Below are positions 21,875 to 32,600 of a stretch of 64,000 nt of DNA, piece after piece; position 1 is the stretch's first letter, and each line of letters begins with the position of its first letter. The DNA is from Dermanyssus gallinae. Taxonomy: Eukaryota > Arthropoda > Arachnida > Mesostigmata > Dermanyssidae. A program made the translations under genes and the position numbers. The notes under the pieces were generated by a model that saw only the letters and a program-made list of their open reading frames with translations, searched no databases and was not told the origin of the DNA. The stretch covers positions 1 through 64,000 of the forward strand of contig QVRM01003916.1 of NCBI GenBank assembly GCA_003439945.1, in the 5' to 3' direction.

Positions 21875-22090
21875 GAGGTAAATAGTAATGCACCATCTCT
21901 TTTTTATTGAGACATCTGTGCTCCCCATTGGTTTTTGTCCTAGAATGGCGTACTCGATAATTGGCATTCACCTTGTCCAAATAGAAACCATTGTGAAAAT
22001 CCATTTCAGGGTGGCCGGTCGTTCCAGGGTTTGAACCCACGACCTCCCAAATGCAGGGCAGAACCTTACCACACTAAGTTACCACTCCTT
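21875..22090 (-). mobile_element. SINE-B copy 2 (tRNA-derived)
   Basis: On the minus strand a tRNA-like head has A box GTAACTTAGTGTGG (about 22067-22082) and B box GGGTTCAAACCC (22027-22038). The body ends in the TTATTGAGACATCTG-complement block near 21890. It is in the same orientation as copy 1, about 640 bp away. Confidence 0.8.
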
Positions 22091-22239
22091 GTGTTACTCC
22101 TCTGCTACAACTAACTTCGGATTCTAAGCATTCTAATTTTATCGACGTAGTATCGTTTCGGTTGGTCCCATTGCAGGCCAGTCATTGAGGCAGACGGTCG
22201 AAGGAGGAGAATAATGGTGTACGAAAAGCCGATCCTCCC

Positions 22240-22580
22240 GGCTGCTACTGTCGTTGCTGTCGTTGCTGCCGTTATTGTTGCTGCTGCTGACACTGCCGCA
22301 ACGTATTCACAGCGCTTATAGCGAGTGCAATATCAAACCGATTTGCTTGACCTTCTCTGGATTCTGGCTGGCCGCTGTTGGTCTTGATGGTCAGTCCCTG
22401 TTGTTCTTGCTGGCCCCTCTCGTTGTTGTTGTTGCTGTTAGATGTTCGGATTGTTTCAAATGTTTGTTGTTGTTGATGCTGATGTTGATGTTGATGTTGA
22501 TGTTAATGTTGTTGTTGTTGTTGTTGATGATGATGATGATGATGATGTTGTTGTTGTTGTTGATGATGTTATTGTAGAGT
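22240..22580. repeat. TTG, GTT and GAT/TGA triplet runs
   Basis: TTGCTG (22250-22290), GTTGTT (22422-22440), then a dense GTT/GAT array (22466-22573) in which GTT and GAT blocks alternate. Confidence 0.85.
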
Positions 22581-22721
22581 ATTGAGTCGAGCTCTACCTG
22601 TGCCACTATGCTACGTTTCTCTCCTCCTTCCTAACTGAAAGGCCGTGCACTCCTTCCAGCTGTGTTGCTGGTACAGAGAGCTGTAGAAAGAAGGCTAGAA
22701 AGCTTTCGCCTCTATTTACAT

Positions 22722-22823
22722 AGTAAATAGGAGTAGAGGATATGCAGAGTAAATAGGAGTGGAGGATATGCAGAGTAGATAGGAGCGAGGGATATGCAGA
22801 GTAAATAGGAGCGGGGAATATGT
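22722..22823. repeat. 26-bp minisatellite, four units
   Basis: The unit is AGTAAATAGGAG followed by NNNAGGATATGCAG-like sequence. Units lie at 22722-22747, 22748-22773, 22774-22799 and 22800-22823 (partial), with one to five substitutions between units. Confidence 0.9.
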
Positions 22824-23049
22824 CTAATCCCCTTGCGAGCTGTGGTAACCCAGAACCGGGCACTCGGAGTATTGTTACATGTTGCTTACGAGTCAATTAA
22901 TTTCGTTTATTTGTTCTCGCGTCTTGCTTGAGACGTCCGTGTGTTTGGCTCTTTCAACCTGCTTGTTCCGCTCTTTTTCTCCTTGGTGGAATTAAACGAA
23001 AAGAAACAATTGTTAGAGAACTAAAGAAAGAGGGAGAGATAGAGAGGAG

Positions 23050-23147
23050 GCTAGAGAAGGCTAGAGAGGCTAGAGAAGGAGAGATAACGGGGGTTACGAA
23101 GGTTTTATAGCGGTTGCGAGGTTACGAAGCTTTTATAGCGGTTGCAA
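23050..23147. repeat. CTAGAGA repeats and a 28-bp tandem duplication
   Basis: GGCTAGAGA words repeat at 23049-23080. A 28-bp unit beginning GGTTACGAAG and ending TAGCGGTTGC.A occurs at 23092-23119 and 23120-23147. Confidence 0.85.
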
Positions 23148-23399
23148 CGGGTCACCCGCCCGTTGCTACTGCACCGCCTGCTTATGGTTCTAGAAACAGC
23201 AACAGATAATAGAATAGCTATTAATAGTGTATAATAGTATTACTATTCATAGTAACGATGATAGTAACACACACAAATCATCATCGTCGTCGTCCTCTTC
23301 GTCAGTATTAACACTAACATCGTCTCACCATAGCATAGTGTCCGGCCATTGCAATCAATACCTGCTACAACAATCGGACAACACATTTGACGTCGTTCT

Positions 23400-23776
23400 T
23401 TGCCTTTTTTGTTTTTGAATGACGACCAACGGACGGACAAGCACGTTGCTTACGTTCTGTATTCGTGCGTTCATTCTGCCGCGGTCGTGGTAGTCGTCGA
23501 AGAATTCTACGAAACATCTGTGCTGTGTCTTCTGCACGCTTTGCGGCGACCTATAGATAGCCACTATACAGCACCGAATAGACTAGAGTGGAATGGAACA
23601 AGCAAAGCAAGCACATATCAGAGACAAGACACGACCCAAACTACGCAACCAACAACAACAACAACAACAGCAGCAGCATCAGCAACAACAACAATGGCAG
23701 CAACAACAACAATAGCTGCGACAACAACAATAGCAGCAGCAACAACAACAGCAACAGCCACAACAACAACAGCAGC

Positions 23777-23809
<33 letters not shown>

Positions 23810-24119
23810 CACAACAACAACAAAAGCAGCAGCAGCAGCAACAGCAACAACAACAACAATAGCAGCAGCAGCAACAACAACATCAACAGCAGCAACACCG
23901 TTACCAACAACAGTATCTCTCCCGGATAGAGAAGCCGGTACTGCAACTGCTGTTGGTAGAACAACGAGAGAGACAGTCCCTTCCTTGGCTCTTCTAAGTC
24001 GACGCCGTGAACGACCAGATACACCGAGTGACCTGCCGTTCTGTCGGTCGGTGTGTCTGTCTATTGGCGGCGGCCCCACACGTAACCACGACGATGACGT
24101 TGGCTCGCCGTGGGGGTGA
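23400..24119 (+). other. Open frame across a CAA/GCA array (weak coding candidate)
   Basis: One plus-strand frame stays open for about 239 codons. It runs about 75 codons before the CAA/GCA/CAG array (23640-23905, read as Thr/Ala) and about 70 after it, ending at TGA 24117-24119. Openness on both flanks is unusual here, but no ATG with good context, splice signal or recognisable domain was found. The array itself is a certain repeat; the protein is doubtful. Confidence 0.15.
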
Positions 24120-24140
24120 CCAACTCTTAACTGACTGCAG

Positions 24141-24141
24141 T

Positions 24142-24230
<89 letters not shown>

Positions 24231-24247
24231 GAGAGAGAGAGAGAGAT
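24141..24247. repeat. (TA)n-(GA)n compound repeat
   Basis: (TA)n at 24141-24228 runs into (GA)n at 24230-24246. This is the reverse-strand equivalent of the CT-TA compound at 18338-18416. Confidence 0.95.
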
Positions 24248-24429
24248 AGCGGGGGAGATGGAGAGAGCGAGAGGATCGTCCCCAGACGACGACTTTCTTC
24301 TGGACGTCTCCTAGTTCTCTTCATAGGACGCTGAATAATGACGAGAAACGTAACAGCATCAGCAAAGATAACAGACGGAGGTGGAGTGGCAGAGTTGGTA
24401 GTAGCCGGCATTACATAGCAACAAAAAAA

Positions 24430-24530
24430 CTACAGTTTAGCAACGTTAGCAACAACGATATCCACAGCAGCAGCAACAACAACAACAACGACATCCATCA
24501 CAACAACAGCCAGCAACAACAACAACAACG

Positions 24531-24565
<35 letters not shown>

Positions 24566-24850
24566 TGAAGACACTGCAAAATGTTCTTCGTCTTCCCGTT
24601 TTCTTTTCTGCTGCTGGTGCTGCTGCTGCAGCTATTCCAACGGCGTTGCTGCATGTGCTGCCGGGGCCCCTGGTAGCCAGAGTCGCCCGTTCTTCGCTAT
24701 TGCTTTTCTGCTTCTGTCGTTGTTGTTGTTAATGTTGTAGATGTTGTTGTTGTTGCTGCCGCCGCCGCCGCCGCCGCTACTGTTTCAGTTGTTATTGCTA
24801 TTGTTGTTGCATTGCCGCCGCCGCCGCTGCCGCTGCTGCTGTTGGAGGAG
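24430..24850. repeat. CAA array, then TTG and CCG/CTG runs
   Basis: CAA/CAG triplets (24440-24565), TTG (24717-24757), CCG (24758-24777) and CCG/CTG (24812-24843). Confidence 0.85.
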
Positions 24851-25655
24851 GTGAACAGATCACCGCCGGGCCAAGTATGTCAGTAGGTCCACCCGATGTG
24901 CCAGACCACAGACGACACAGCGCTGACAACAGTGCTGCTATGAACAAGCAGCAGATAATTCACCTGTGTACATCACGACGGCTAACAACTACAACTACTA
25001 CTACGACAAGGCTTGAATCGTTCGGTAATCACTAGTTGGTAGTTAATTTGCGCGATAGTTAATTAATTGCGCTCTCTCAATTATAACCAGCATGCGTCGG
25101 AGGTGCACTGCCATCGGGGGCTGGTGGTGGTGGCGCCAGAGATTGGTGGAGCGAGAGATTGGTAGGGCGGAGCGGAGCGGGTTGTAACACCACTTCTCTC
25201 ATTACAATGGCGTTTTTTTTTCTGATTCTGGTCTGACTCGCCACCGATTAATGCGGCGCGCAACTTCGTGTCCAAATTCACAAGGCACAAGGAAACGTGA
25301 AGTCGAGATATCGACAGCGAGGCGACCGAACAACACTGCAGCAGACTGCGTGTTCAGTAAACGTTTCCGCACACATAGCACATAGCGTAGGGCGCAATTT
25401 GACTCTTTCTGCAACCGATTGGGTGTCACGATTAGTGTCCGTCCAGCGAATGAACAACCAACCGTTCAGCCGTAAGAAAAGTACGAACCCAAACTCAAAG
25501 TTTCGAATGCCACGCCGGCGTTTCGGCAGCCTTTCTGCAGCGCTGGATAATGTGGTAACTGCTTGTGTGGACTCGCGTCGTCGTGTGGGACCCGTTTTGC
25601 TGTTACTATTCTCGTTAGTTTTTGCTTGCTTGCCTTGATCATTCTTGGTGTGTGC
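24851..25655. other. Unique DNA, no supported gene
   Basis: Mixed unique DNA with 70-110 codon overlapping frames on both strands around 25200-25640. None has start or splice support. Confidence 0.35.
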
Positions 25656-25940
25656 GGTTATACTTGTTGTTGTTGTTGTTGTCGTTGTTTTGTTGTTGCT
25701 ATTGTTGTTATTGTTTTAGTTGTTGTTGTTGCTATTGTCATTATTGCTAATGTTGTTGCTGTTATTGCTGCTGCTACTGCTGTTGTTTTGGTTTTGTTGG
25801 ACTTTGCCCTAGTGGTTTCTGCCATCATCATTATCTACGTGTGTATGGTTGGTGTTATTATGTGGTATCGTTTTTCGTTTGGAGCATCGCCGTTGCTTTG
25901 TCTTTTTGTTGTGGTTGTGGTTGTTGTTGTTATTAAAATA
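25656..25940. repeat. TTG/GTT array
   Basis: GTT/ATT triplets at 25664-25790 and 25905-25935. Confidence 0.8.
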
Positions 25941-26171
25941 GCTTTATTTATAGATCGATTATTGCCGCTGTAAATCATATGGCAATGACTAAGCAAAAGT
26001 GAGCCGAAATAACAGGTCACATTAAAGCAATATACTGCTGATGACAAGCGTGCACTTTTTCAGAACGAAAGCAACATCTCTGATCGGATGAGTGAACGTC
26101 ATGTGGTTGTGTTAGCCGAAACTGCGATTAGCCAGTGCCGCAAAACTCCATTGGGTAATTTATTTGCGCAG

Positions 26172-26195
26172 ATGCTTTAAATAACGGTTCGCTGC

Positions 26196-26243
<48 letters not shown>

Positions 26244-26268
26244 GCAGCGAACCGCTACTTTAAGCATA
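26172..26268. repeat. Palindrome with a (TA)n centre
   Basis: Left arm at 26172-26200 (ATGCTTTAAATAACGGTTCG then CTGCATATA) and right arm at 26239-26267 are inverted copies matching at about 26 of 29 bases, separated by (TA)n. The whole unit could extrude as a cruciform. Confidence 0.85.
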
Positions 26269-27104
26269 TACAGAAGTAACAAAATAAAACCGTTTTAAAC
26301 GATTGTGTGTCATTTGCATATCTTTATCCGACAAGGGATGTTAATAAGGCAATAATGAATGAATGTAATATATATATATATATATAGATTCACCTTAAGT
26401 TAACTCGGCAGATCTTAAAGAAGATCGCATTGCAAAAGCATGCACGACTGCGTCCGCGAACAGTCGCTGTTACACTATTACGCATTCAGCTCGAAGCATT
26501 GACAAGCTACAAGCACAGTGCTCCTGTATCCAAACGCCGATGGAGGGCGTTTGGTGAATCGTGGACTACATAATCTTGTAATGTAATAATGTAACCTTCA
26601 TCGGCTCTAAACACAGACTACAGATTCTGGCCCCAGCAAGCCACCAAAAGATAGTCTGGCTCTATATCTAGAAACGCTGTTTCATATACTGGATCGCAAG
26701 AGTGTAAAATTTTAGCATATTTAGTGAAGAGATGTCAAACTTGACCGGTGCCATTTAAAAAGCTGATCACCACAAAACCGTATTAATCAGCGAAAGCCAA
26801 ACCGCAGATAGGCGGCCAACTTGAGGGCTAGAATTTTCGTGTTGTCAAAAAAAAGATTCGCATCATAGACCCTACAAGCGAAACGTACGCATACACACAC
26901 TCAAATAAAGCTAACGACATTTTGGTTAGTATTAAACTCTCTCTTATTAGTAATTCTGCTTCTATTTTTAGAAGTTTAGTAGTAAATCTAGTATGCAAAG
27001 CTCTTAAACGTTTTTTCGAAAAACAACCTGTTTTCAAGGCACCGAAATTACGGGTGTCTTTTCAAGGTACGACGAACAGAGAATGCGCCCAAATAACGCG
27101 TAAC
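26269..27104. other. AT-rich unique DNA, no supported gene
   Basis: (TA)n at 26369-26386. Two overlapping 69-82 codon ORFs near 26828-27170 lie on opposite strands and are of chance length. Confidence 0.4.
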
Positions 27105-27111
27105 ATATACG

Positions 27112-27145
<34 letters not shown>

Positions 27146-27152
27146 CGTATAT
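27105..27152. repeat. Perfect palindrome around (TA)n
   Basis: ATATACGTTATA, then (TA)n, then TATAACGTATAT. Confidence 0.85.
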
Positions 27153-27171
27153 TCACACGTAGGACATTAGT

Positions 27172-27425
27172 GCACTAGAGTTCAGCAACCTTTTGGTAGT
27201 CCAATCCGAAACCAGATGTGTCTTAGTACGGGCGTAGTCCTGGTGGAAACGGTGGTTGACTTTGACCCGTGCTTAAGGATGCTTTTGTGGCCAATCGAGC
27301 CGGCCGTGGTGGACATCCTTCTGCCCGAGCCCGGAGTTCGCGGAGCCATGATTGTTAGGGTGGTGTTAACGGCGGACCAGCTTGTCCGCTGCGGCACTCA
27401 TTCACGGCTCGCTTGTGGTAACTGA
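27172..27425 (+). other. GC-rich coding-like island (hypothetical)
   Basis: In otherwise AT-rich surroundings, about 84 plus-strand codons stay open to TAA/TGA near 27425, with many GTG/GTC Val codons. The opposite strand is open for 71 codons as well, which weakens the case. A weak acceptor (GAGTTCAG) ends at 27185. No domain is recognised. Confidence 0.15.
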
Positions 27426-28320
27426 TCCATCACACCATCACACTCGGTTGTCGCCACGTATCCATATTGTACGGAGTGGCGCATTCGGCGTTCGAGCGTA
27501 GACGCGCTAGGCATGACAGGCGCACTCTTTCACATGTCTTTCACATATGATGATCTAACAAATCTATTTGTTTATGTCCAAATACGGGTATATACACGCA
27601 CGCACACACAAACAAAAACACACAAACAAACAAGCAGACACATAGAAACATTTGCAATACTACGAAACGCATCGCACGGCGCACATCGTTCGATGCAATG
27701 TAGCTTTAGAGCTCCGCCTGTGGCTCTGAGGTTCGTGGTGAGTCGTCACGTGCATAAGCCAGGAGTGCGGTTTGCAGTGGAAGCAAACATTGCGAATCTC
27801 GCGCCTCATTTAATCTGGCAAGAATGCAAGCTTGATGGACAAACCATTAAACGATGACAAACGATTCATGTACTGATATCCAAGCTGTGATCGCTGCTGA
27901 TCAGAGTCCATCGCAACGGCGTATGCGTTGATGAGTACTATTGTAGGGCCTACCACAACTAAGAGCTCGTGTCTATGTAGTATGCATTCTAGCAACGGTT
28001 GGTGCTGCTGCTGCTACAGTATTCGTCGGTTGCTGCAACTGGCCAGCCCATTCACAGGACCTGCTGCTGCTGCTGTGGAGGGAGTACGGAGCAGACCTGG
28101 TCGTGAGGGTCCTGCAATTTTGGAAAGCTTCCGGCAGCAGCAGCAGCAGCGACATCTCCTGAGAGTAGTTATGGCCGATTATTGCCGACGGCCGACTTCA
28201 ACGTAGAATGTATTAACAGTATGAACCTAAAAAACGCAGGCTACCACAAATAATTCACTCGATTCACCGGTCACTCGCAGAGATGCGAGCGAGTTTCTTG
28301 TCGTCTATCTCACACCCGAG
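27426..28320. other. Unique DNA, no supported gene
   Basis: CTG runs (28003-28015, 28060-28075) and a CAG run (28133-28148) punctuate unique DNA. A 92-codon plus frame (27928-28206) contains a Gln run from the CAG repeat but has no other support. Confidence 0.35.
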
Positions 28321-28326
28321 ATGACG

Positions 28327-28399
<73 letters not shown>

Positions 28400-28452
28400 C
28401 GACGACGACGACGACGACGATGATGACGACGACGATGACGACGACGATATCT
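28321..28452. repeat. (CAA)n passing into (CGA)n and GAT
   Basis: CAA units (28326-28400) change abruptly to CGA units (28400-28420), then to GATGACGAC combinations. Confidence 0.95.
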
Positions 28453-28582
28453 CAACACACGATTAGCGCTACCTATATATGAAATGCTACTATGCGTAGA
28501 CGAGAAAGGTGTACACGCCGGACACGTGCGAGGTACTTGGTCTACACAGTTCGAGCGAGAACATCTGCGTTCCTTGAGCGTC

Positions 28583-28598
28583 GGGGGGGGGGGGGGGG
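28583..28598. repeat. Poly-G run of 16
   Basis: An uninterrupted run of 16 G on the plus strand. Confidence 0.9.
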
Positions 28599-28810
28599 AG
28601 GTGGAGAAGAACTTGACACCGGCCAACCTTGCCCAGGCCAGCCGCGACAACAACGTGAGACAACGCGTTGACTAATCGGCTACGTTCGTTTGCCAGTCTG
28701 GCTGGCGAGGAAATCAACGCCTAGCCTCTATTCCGTGTGGTGTCGCCTCTTTGTGTCTCCGTTCGTCTCTCTGCCTTAGTGCTTCTAGATATCGACCTTT
28801 CTATCTTGTT

Positions 28811-28863
28811 TATATATATATATATATAAACATAACATTATCACAACAACGTTATATAGATTA

Positions 28864-28922
<59 letters not shown>

Positions 28923-28954
28923 ATAACATTAACGTAGCAAAGTTATATAAATAA

Positions 28955-28991
<37 letters not shown>

Positions 28992-29026
28992 ATAACATTA
29001 ACATAGCAAAGTTATATAATTAAAAC

Positions 29027-29068
<42 letters not shown>
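28811..29068. repeat. Three-unit satellite interspersed with (TA)n
   Basis: A unit of about 40 bp (AAACATAACATTAAC, then GCAAAGTTATATAA, then AAAACA) occurs at 28828-28869, 28919-28958 and 28988-29030. Each unit is followed by a (TA)n stretch of 29-50 bp. Confidence 0.9.
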
Positions 29069-29073
<5 letters not shown>

Positions 29074-29245
29074 TTTTGTTTGTGCTTTTTCCTGTCTCTT
29101 TTTCTTCACTTCGAGCCTGTCTCGACGGTCTCGTGGCCAAACATAATTTTTGGTACCATAAACAAAAATACAAAACTCAAAACAACTCCACACAGGCTGT
29201 TGTAGTTGTTGTTGTTGCTGCTGTTGTTATTGTAGTACGAACGTA

Positions 29246-29945
29246 TCACCGTACGAGCATAGTAACCTTTTGAAAATGGCGAAGCCATTTCGACGCTCGC
29301 TTTCTTGCGCGCACGGTATTGATTCGACAGTCGACGCCTTGCTTTACCGAATTATCGCCGCCGCCATCGCCCTCGTCACTACAAACGTAATAGTGATTGT
29401 CGAAATTGTTATCACTTGGAAAACGCGCGAGAATAGCTGAACAGCAAACTGACAAGAATAGCAAACTGTAGAGGATACTGGAAGAGAAAACTGTAGAGGG
29501 AACAAGAGAGTGAGAGGATGAGCTAAATGAGAGTGTGAGAGGGAGGCGGCGGAATGCCATAGTAAGAAAGAGGCCAACCAACAGAGAAACAGGTATCGAT
29601 GGCATCGAGACAGGCAGCCCGGCATCCTGTCGCTCACTAAACGCTTTAACGTGCGCTAGTTCGTGGCGTATAGTTGGCCCGACATGCCCCGACAACGACG
29701 AACGAATGGACGAGACACGAAGACGGTCGGCACAGGACGACAAGGAGTAAGGCGAATATCGATGAGGAGAAGACGATGAAAGCGAGTAGCAGCAACAGCA
29801 AGAGAAGGTCGCGCGTCTCGCCATCAACCAGGCCGCCAGAGAGCGCCAGGAGGAACGAGGAGATTCATTGATGACTCGATCGAGTTTAGTCAAACAAATC
29901 GACGCTTGTCGTATCGTAGGAACACCTCCGTGGTTGTTGATGGTC
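29246..29945 (-). CDS. Long minus-strand open frame (hypothetical, no family)
   Basis: About 230 codons are open without help from a triplet array, the longest such frame in the window. The translation is Ser/Leu-rich with two hydrophobic stretches (VSLLVGLFLTMAF and SSSILYSLLFLSVCCSAI) and a charged C-terminus (RARKRASKWLRHFQ). It contains HELAHVK, which fits the HExxH pattern of zinc peptidases, but nothing around it supports such a domain. No good initiator ATG or acceptor was found at the 5' end, and CT-rich composition explains part of the openness. Confidence 0.2.
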
Positions 29946-30180
29946 AGTGCTTACAAACGGCGGCCCCCATTGACAAACCCCCCGACAATGACATTGTTGG
30001 GGTCGTCATCGCCCGCCAGCAGGATAATACGGCAAGTGAATAGAACTAGCTGCAGTTTCTGCTGCTGCTGCCGAGGCCCTTAAGATTTACCGTGCGTACA
30101 TATTTCTTATCGAACGTAATGCATCTCGAGCGTTCGACCTACTCTTAGCGCCGTTGCTATTGCTGTTGTCGTCGTCGCCG
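29946..30180. other. Unique DNA, nothing supported
   Basis: CTG run at 30057-30072. No element is visible. Confidence 0.35.
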
Positions 30181-30288
30181 TCATTAACTGTTCATGATAT
30201 ATTTATGAGGATATGAACACCCTGTATATACATATATATATAAATATCATTACTGTTCATGATATATATATGATGATATGACACCCTG

Positions 30289-30369
<81 letters not shown>

Positions 30370-30391
30370 GAGTATACAGGGTGTTCATATC
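30181..30391. repeat. Mariner-like terminal repeats flanking (TA)n
   Basis: GATATGAACACCCTGTATA (30210-30228) and a one-base-shorter copy (30275-30292) lie on one side. Their inverse, TATACAGGGTGTTCATATC, lies at 30373-30391, with (TA)n between. The two left copies are part of a 65-bp direct duplication starting at 30181 and about 30247. TACAGGGTGTTC is a typical start of mariner-type inverted repeats with a TA target. Confidence 0.7.
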
Positions 30392-31607
30392 TAGTTTGGC
30401 TATCCTTGCGGAGATTATAGATTTCGCTTAAATAAGCATATTTTTTCCCTATGAAATGGGAGGCGAAAACGTTTTGTTTAAAAGTGATAGTGAAATTTGC
30501 AATCTTTGCTACCGATGTGGCTGACCGGACATTGTACATAAAATGATATATAATAAAAATAGCCATTAATTAAAGAATAATAAAATGAGTCGATACGAAA
30601 ATGGTAAAGGCAACCATTAATCGCAAAACAGTGGCTTTTATGCACCTAGTGCGCTCTCATTGATAGCTTGGGTCGTTGACATTAGTCGTACGAGTGTCAG
30701 AAACGTGCAGGACTGTGCAGAGATACCAGGACTTGAAATATCCTGGAGATTGTTCTCGACCGAGATCTAAAAGTTAGAACAGCGTAATTCGTCGATTGTG
30801 TACAAAAATAGTCGCTACCTACGGTGTCTCAAGCGTCAGCGTACATAGCCTATGTACATCTCTGGGAATACAAACATCAATTAAAGTAACGTCCGTCTCA
30901 CGGTGTCTGATTTAAATAAAATGGCTGGGCTGTGTTCCGGCAAAAACATGGTAAATGACTTTTAGTCTGAACGCTACCTGCATGGGTGTAACGGTCGAAT
31001 GGGTCAGAAATTGGCCTGCAGCAAACCGTAAATCGACACACTTATATAGAGTGCTTGCTCGCAGGACGGAAGTAACGGGTAGAATGATCGGCTGATCGAT
31101 TGAGGGTCCTTCAGTCACTGTTTGGGGCGGTATTAGCTCAAATGACAAAACTTCGCTGTTTTTTCATCCGCTCAACCACGAACTGACGTCACTGCTGAAG
31201 CCAATAAATCGGAGAACAGCCTTCTTTTTAGTGGGCACAGGGTCGCTTTACTGGAGGCCAGCAAGACATGCAATCCAGCAAACCTGTGCACTGGCTCACA
31301 CCGCAACGTGAGCAGGACTGGCTAAAAAAACAACGTGTCTGAATTCGTTCGCAAGATTTTCTGGCGCCTTAGAAATCTCAGTCTCAAATCAACGCATGAT
31401 TACATTTCGTAGGGCACCTTGAATGCCAAGTTTAGACGCACACGCTACCAGCAGCAGCCGGACCAATTTAGGCAAGCCACTCAGCATGTATGGAATGAGT
31501 CTAATAGAACCTACCTGCGTCCAACGGTAGATCGAATGATCAAGCGCGTAAGGAAAAGATCCGAAAAGGCGATCGATTCGAATGAAAATGTGTATTTTGA
31601 ATAAGCC
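30375..31607 (+). mobile_element. Decayed Tc1/mariner-type element with transposase remnant
   Basis: After the TIR-like TACAGGGTGTTC (30376-30387), an ATG in good context (30601) begins MVKATINRKTVAF, resembling the N-terminal HTH start of mariner relatives. Further fragments in changing frames include VQRYQDL and DCSRPRSKS, then EGPSVTVWGGISSNDKTSLF (31102 on), then an EFVRKIFW segment matching the usual region before WPPxSPDLNP, and a terminal segment (31403-31604) with WNESNRTYLRPTVDRMIKRV, the usual mariner C-terminus. Several frameshifts and stops make it a pseudogene. The right TIR is uncertain; CGAATACCCTATATA at about 32542 is a possible, distant match. Confidence 0.75.
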
Positions 31608-31675
31608 ATATAATTTTTCAGCAAGTCTTTTAACATTTTAGTTATGCCGTACTCGCTCAGTCTTTCTCTCTCTCT

Positions 31676-31714
<39 letters not shown>

Positions 31715-32551
31715 TGCCTATAGGGGGCTCGAAGTAAGTTTCCGAGAACAGGTTCAGCACTTGATCTGCCAAGAGGTGCTTGTTCTCGTCTAAAGATATC
31801 GCCGCCGTGACCGACAGTGTGAAACAATGTCTGAAAACATCGGTTCGCGGCGACGTGCCCACAAACTAGGCCTTTTGCGCATCTCAACCTGGTGTATTTT
31901 GCGTGTATAAGTTTTAATGGCGTACCTATATGTTCAGCTAACCCGGTAACTCAAGTCTTCAGACCACCAGGGGCGTCTATGTTTCTGTAGCGTGTTGTGA
32001 AGAACATGATTTTTTTTACGACGAAGCCATATACTTCTATCTGAGTGGATTTGTGAATCAAAAATTGTCGCTTCACCTTTACATGTGCTATATTTGATGG
32101 TCTGGTGCGACCTCTGGTTCAAAGGAATCATTGGACCTTAATTTCGTCACTCGATGATGAATGACAAGCACTAACGCAACTAGATGTTTAATTTCCATTG
32201 GCATAATTTGAACGGTAATTTCGTGTAACGGGAACATTCACTAGCATTTAAGATCGTACGATTTATAGCCATTTTACCTAAAGGTCTTTTTGAAGACTAA
32301 AGTATACGTCAATCCCATGACCATCAGCGAACTAAAAGCCAATATTGAAACGTGCATTAATGTGAGTAAGCTTAATGTTTGTTAAAAACGACTAAACATT
32401 GGGTGTTTTGCATAACTTGTAACAACCAATAAGGTTTTCTCCAGTCACCGATAATGTATTTCATTAGAAATTGCATCATATCTGAATTAAAATAAAAAAT
32501 GACATTTCTCAAACACTTCTGTTTTATGTTACTTACATTTGGCGAATACCC

Positions 32552-32600
<49 letters not shown>

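Noticed and set aside
29246..29945. HELAH as a zinc-metallopeptidase site
   Set aside because: An isolated five-residue pattern without family context; such matches are frequent by chance.
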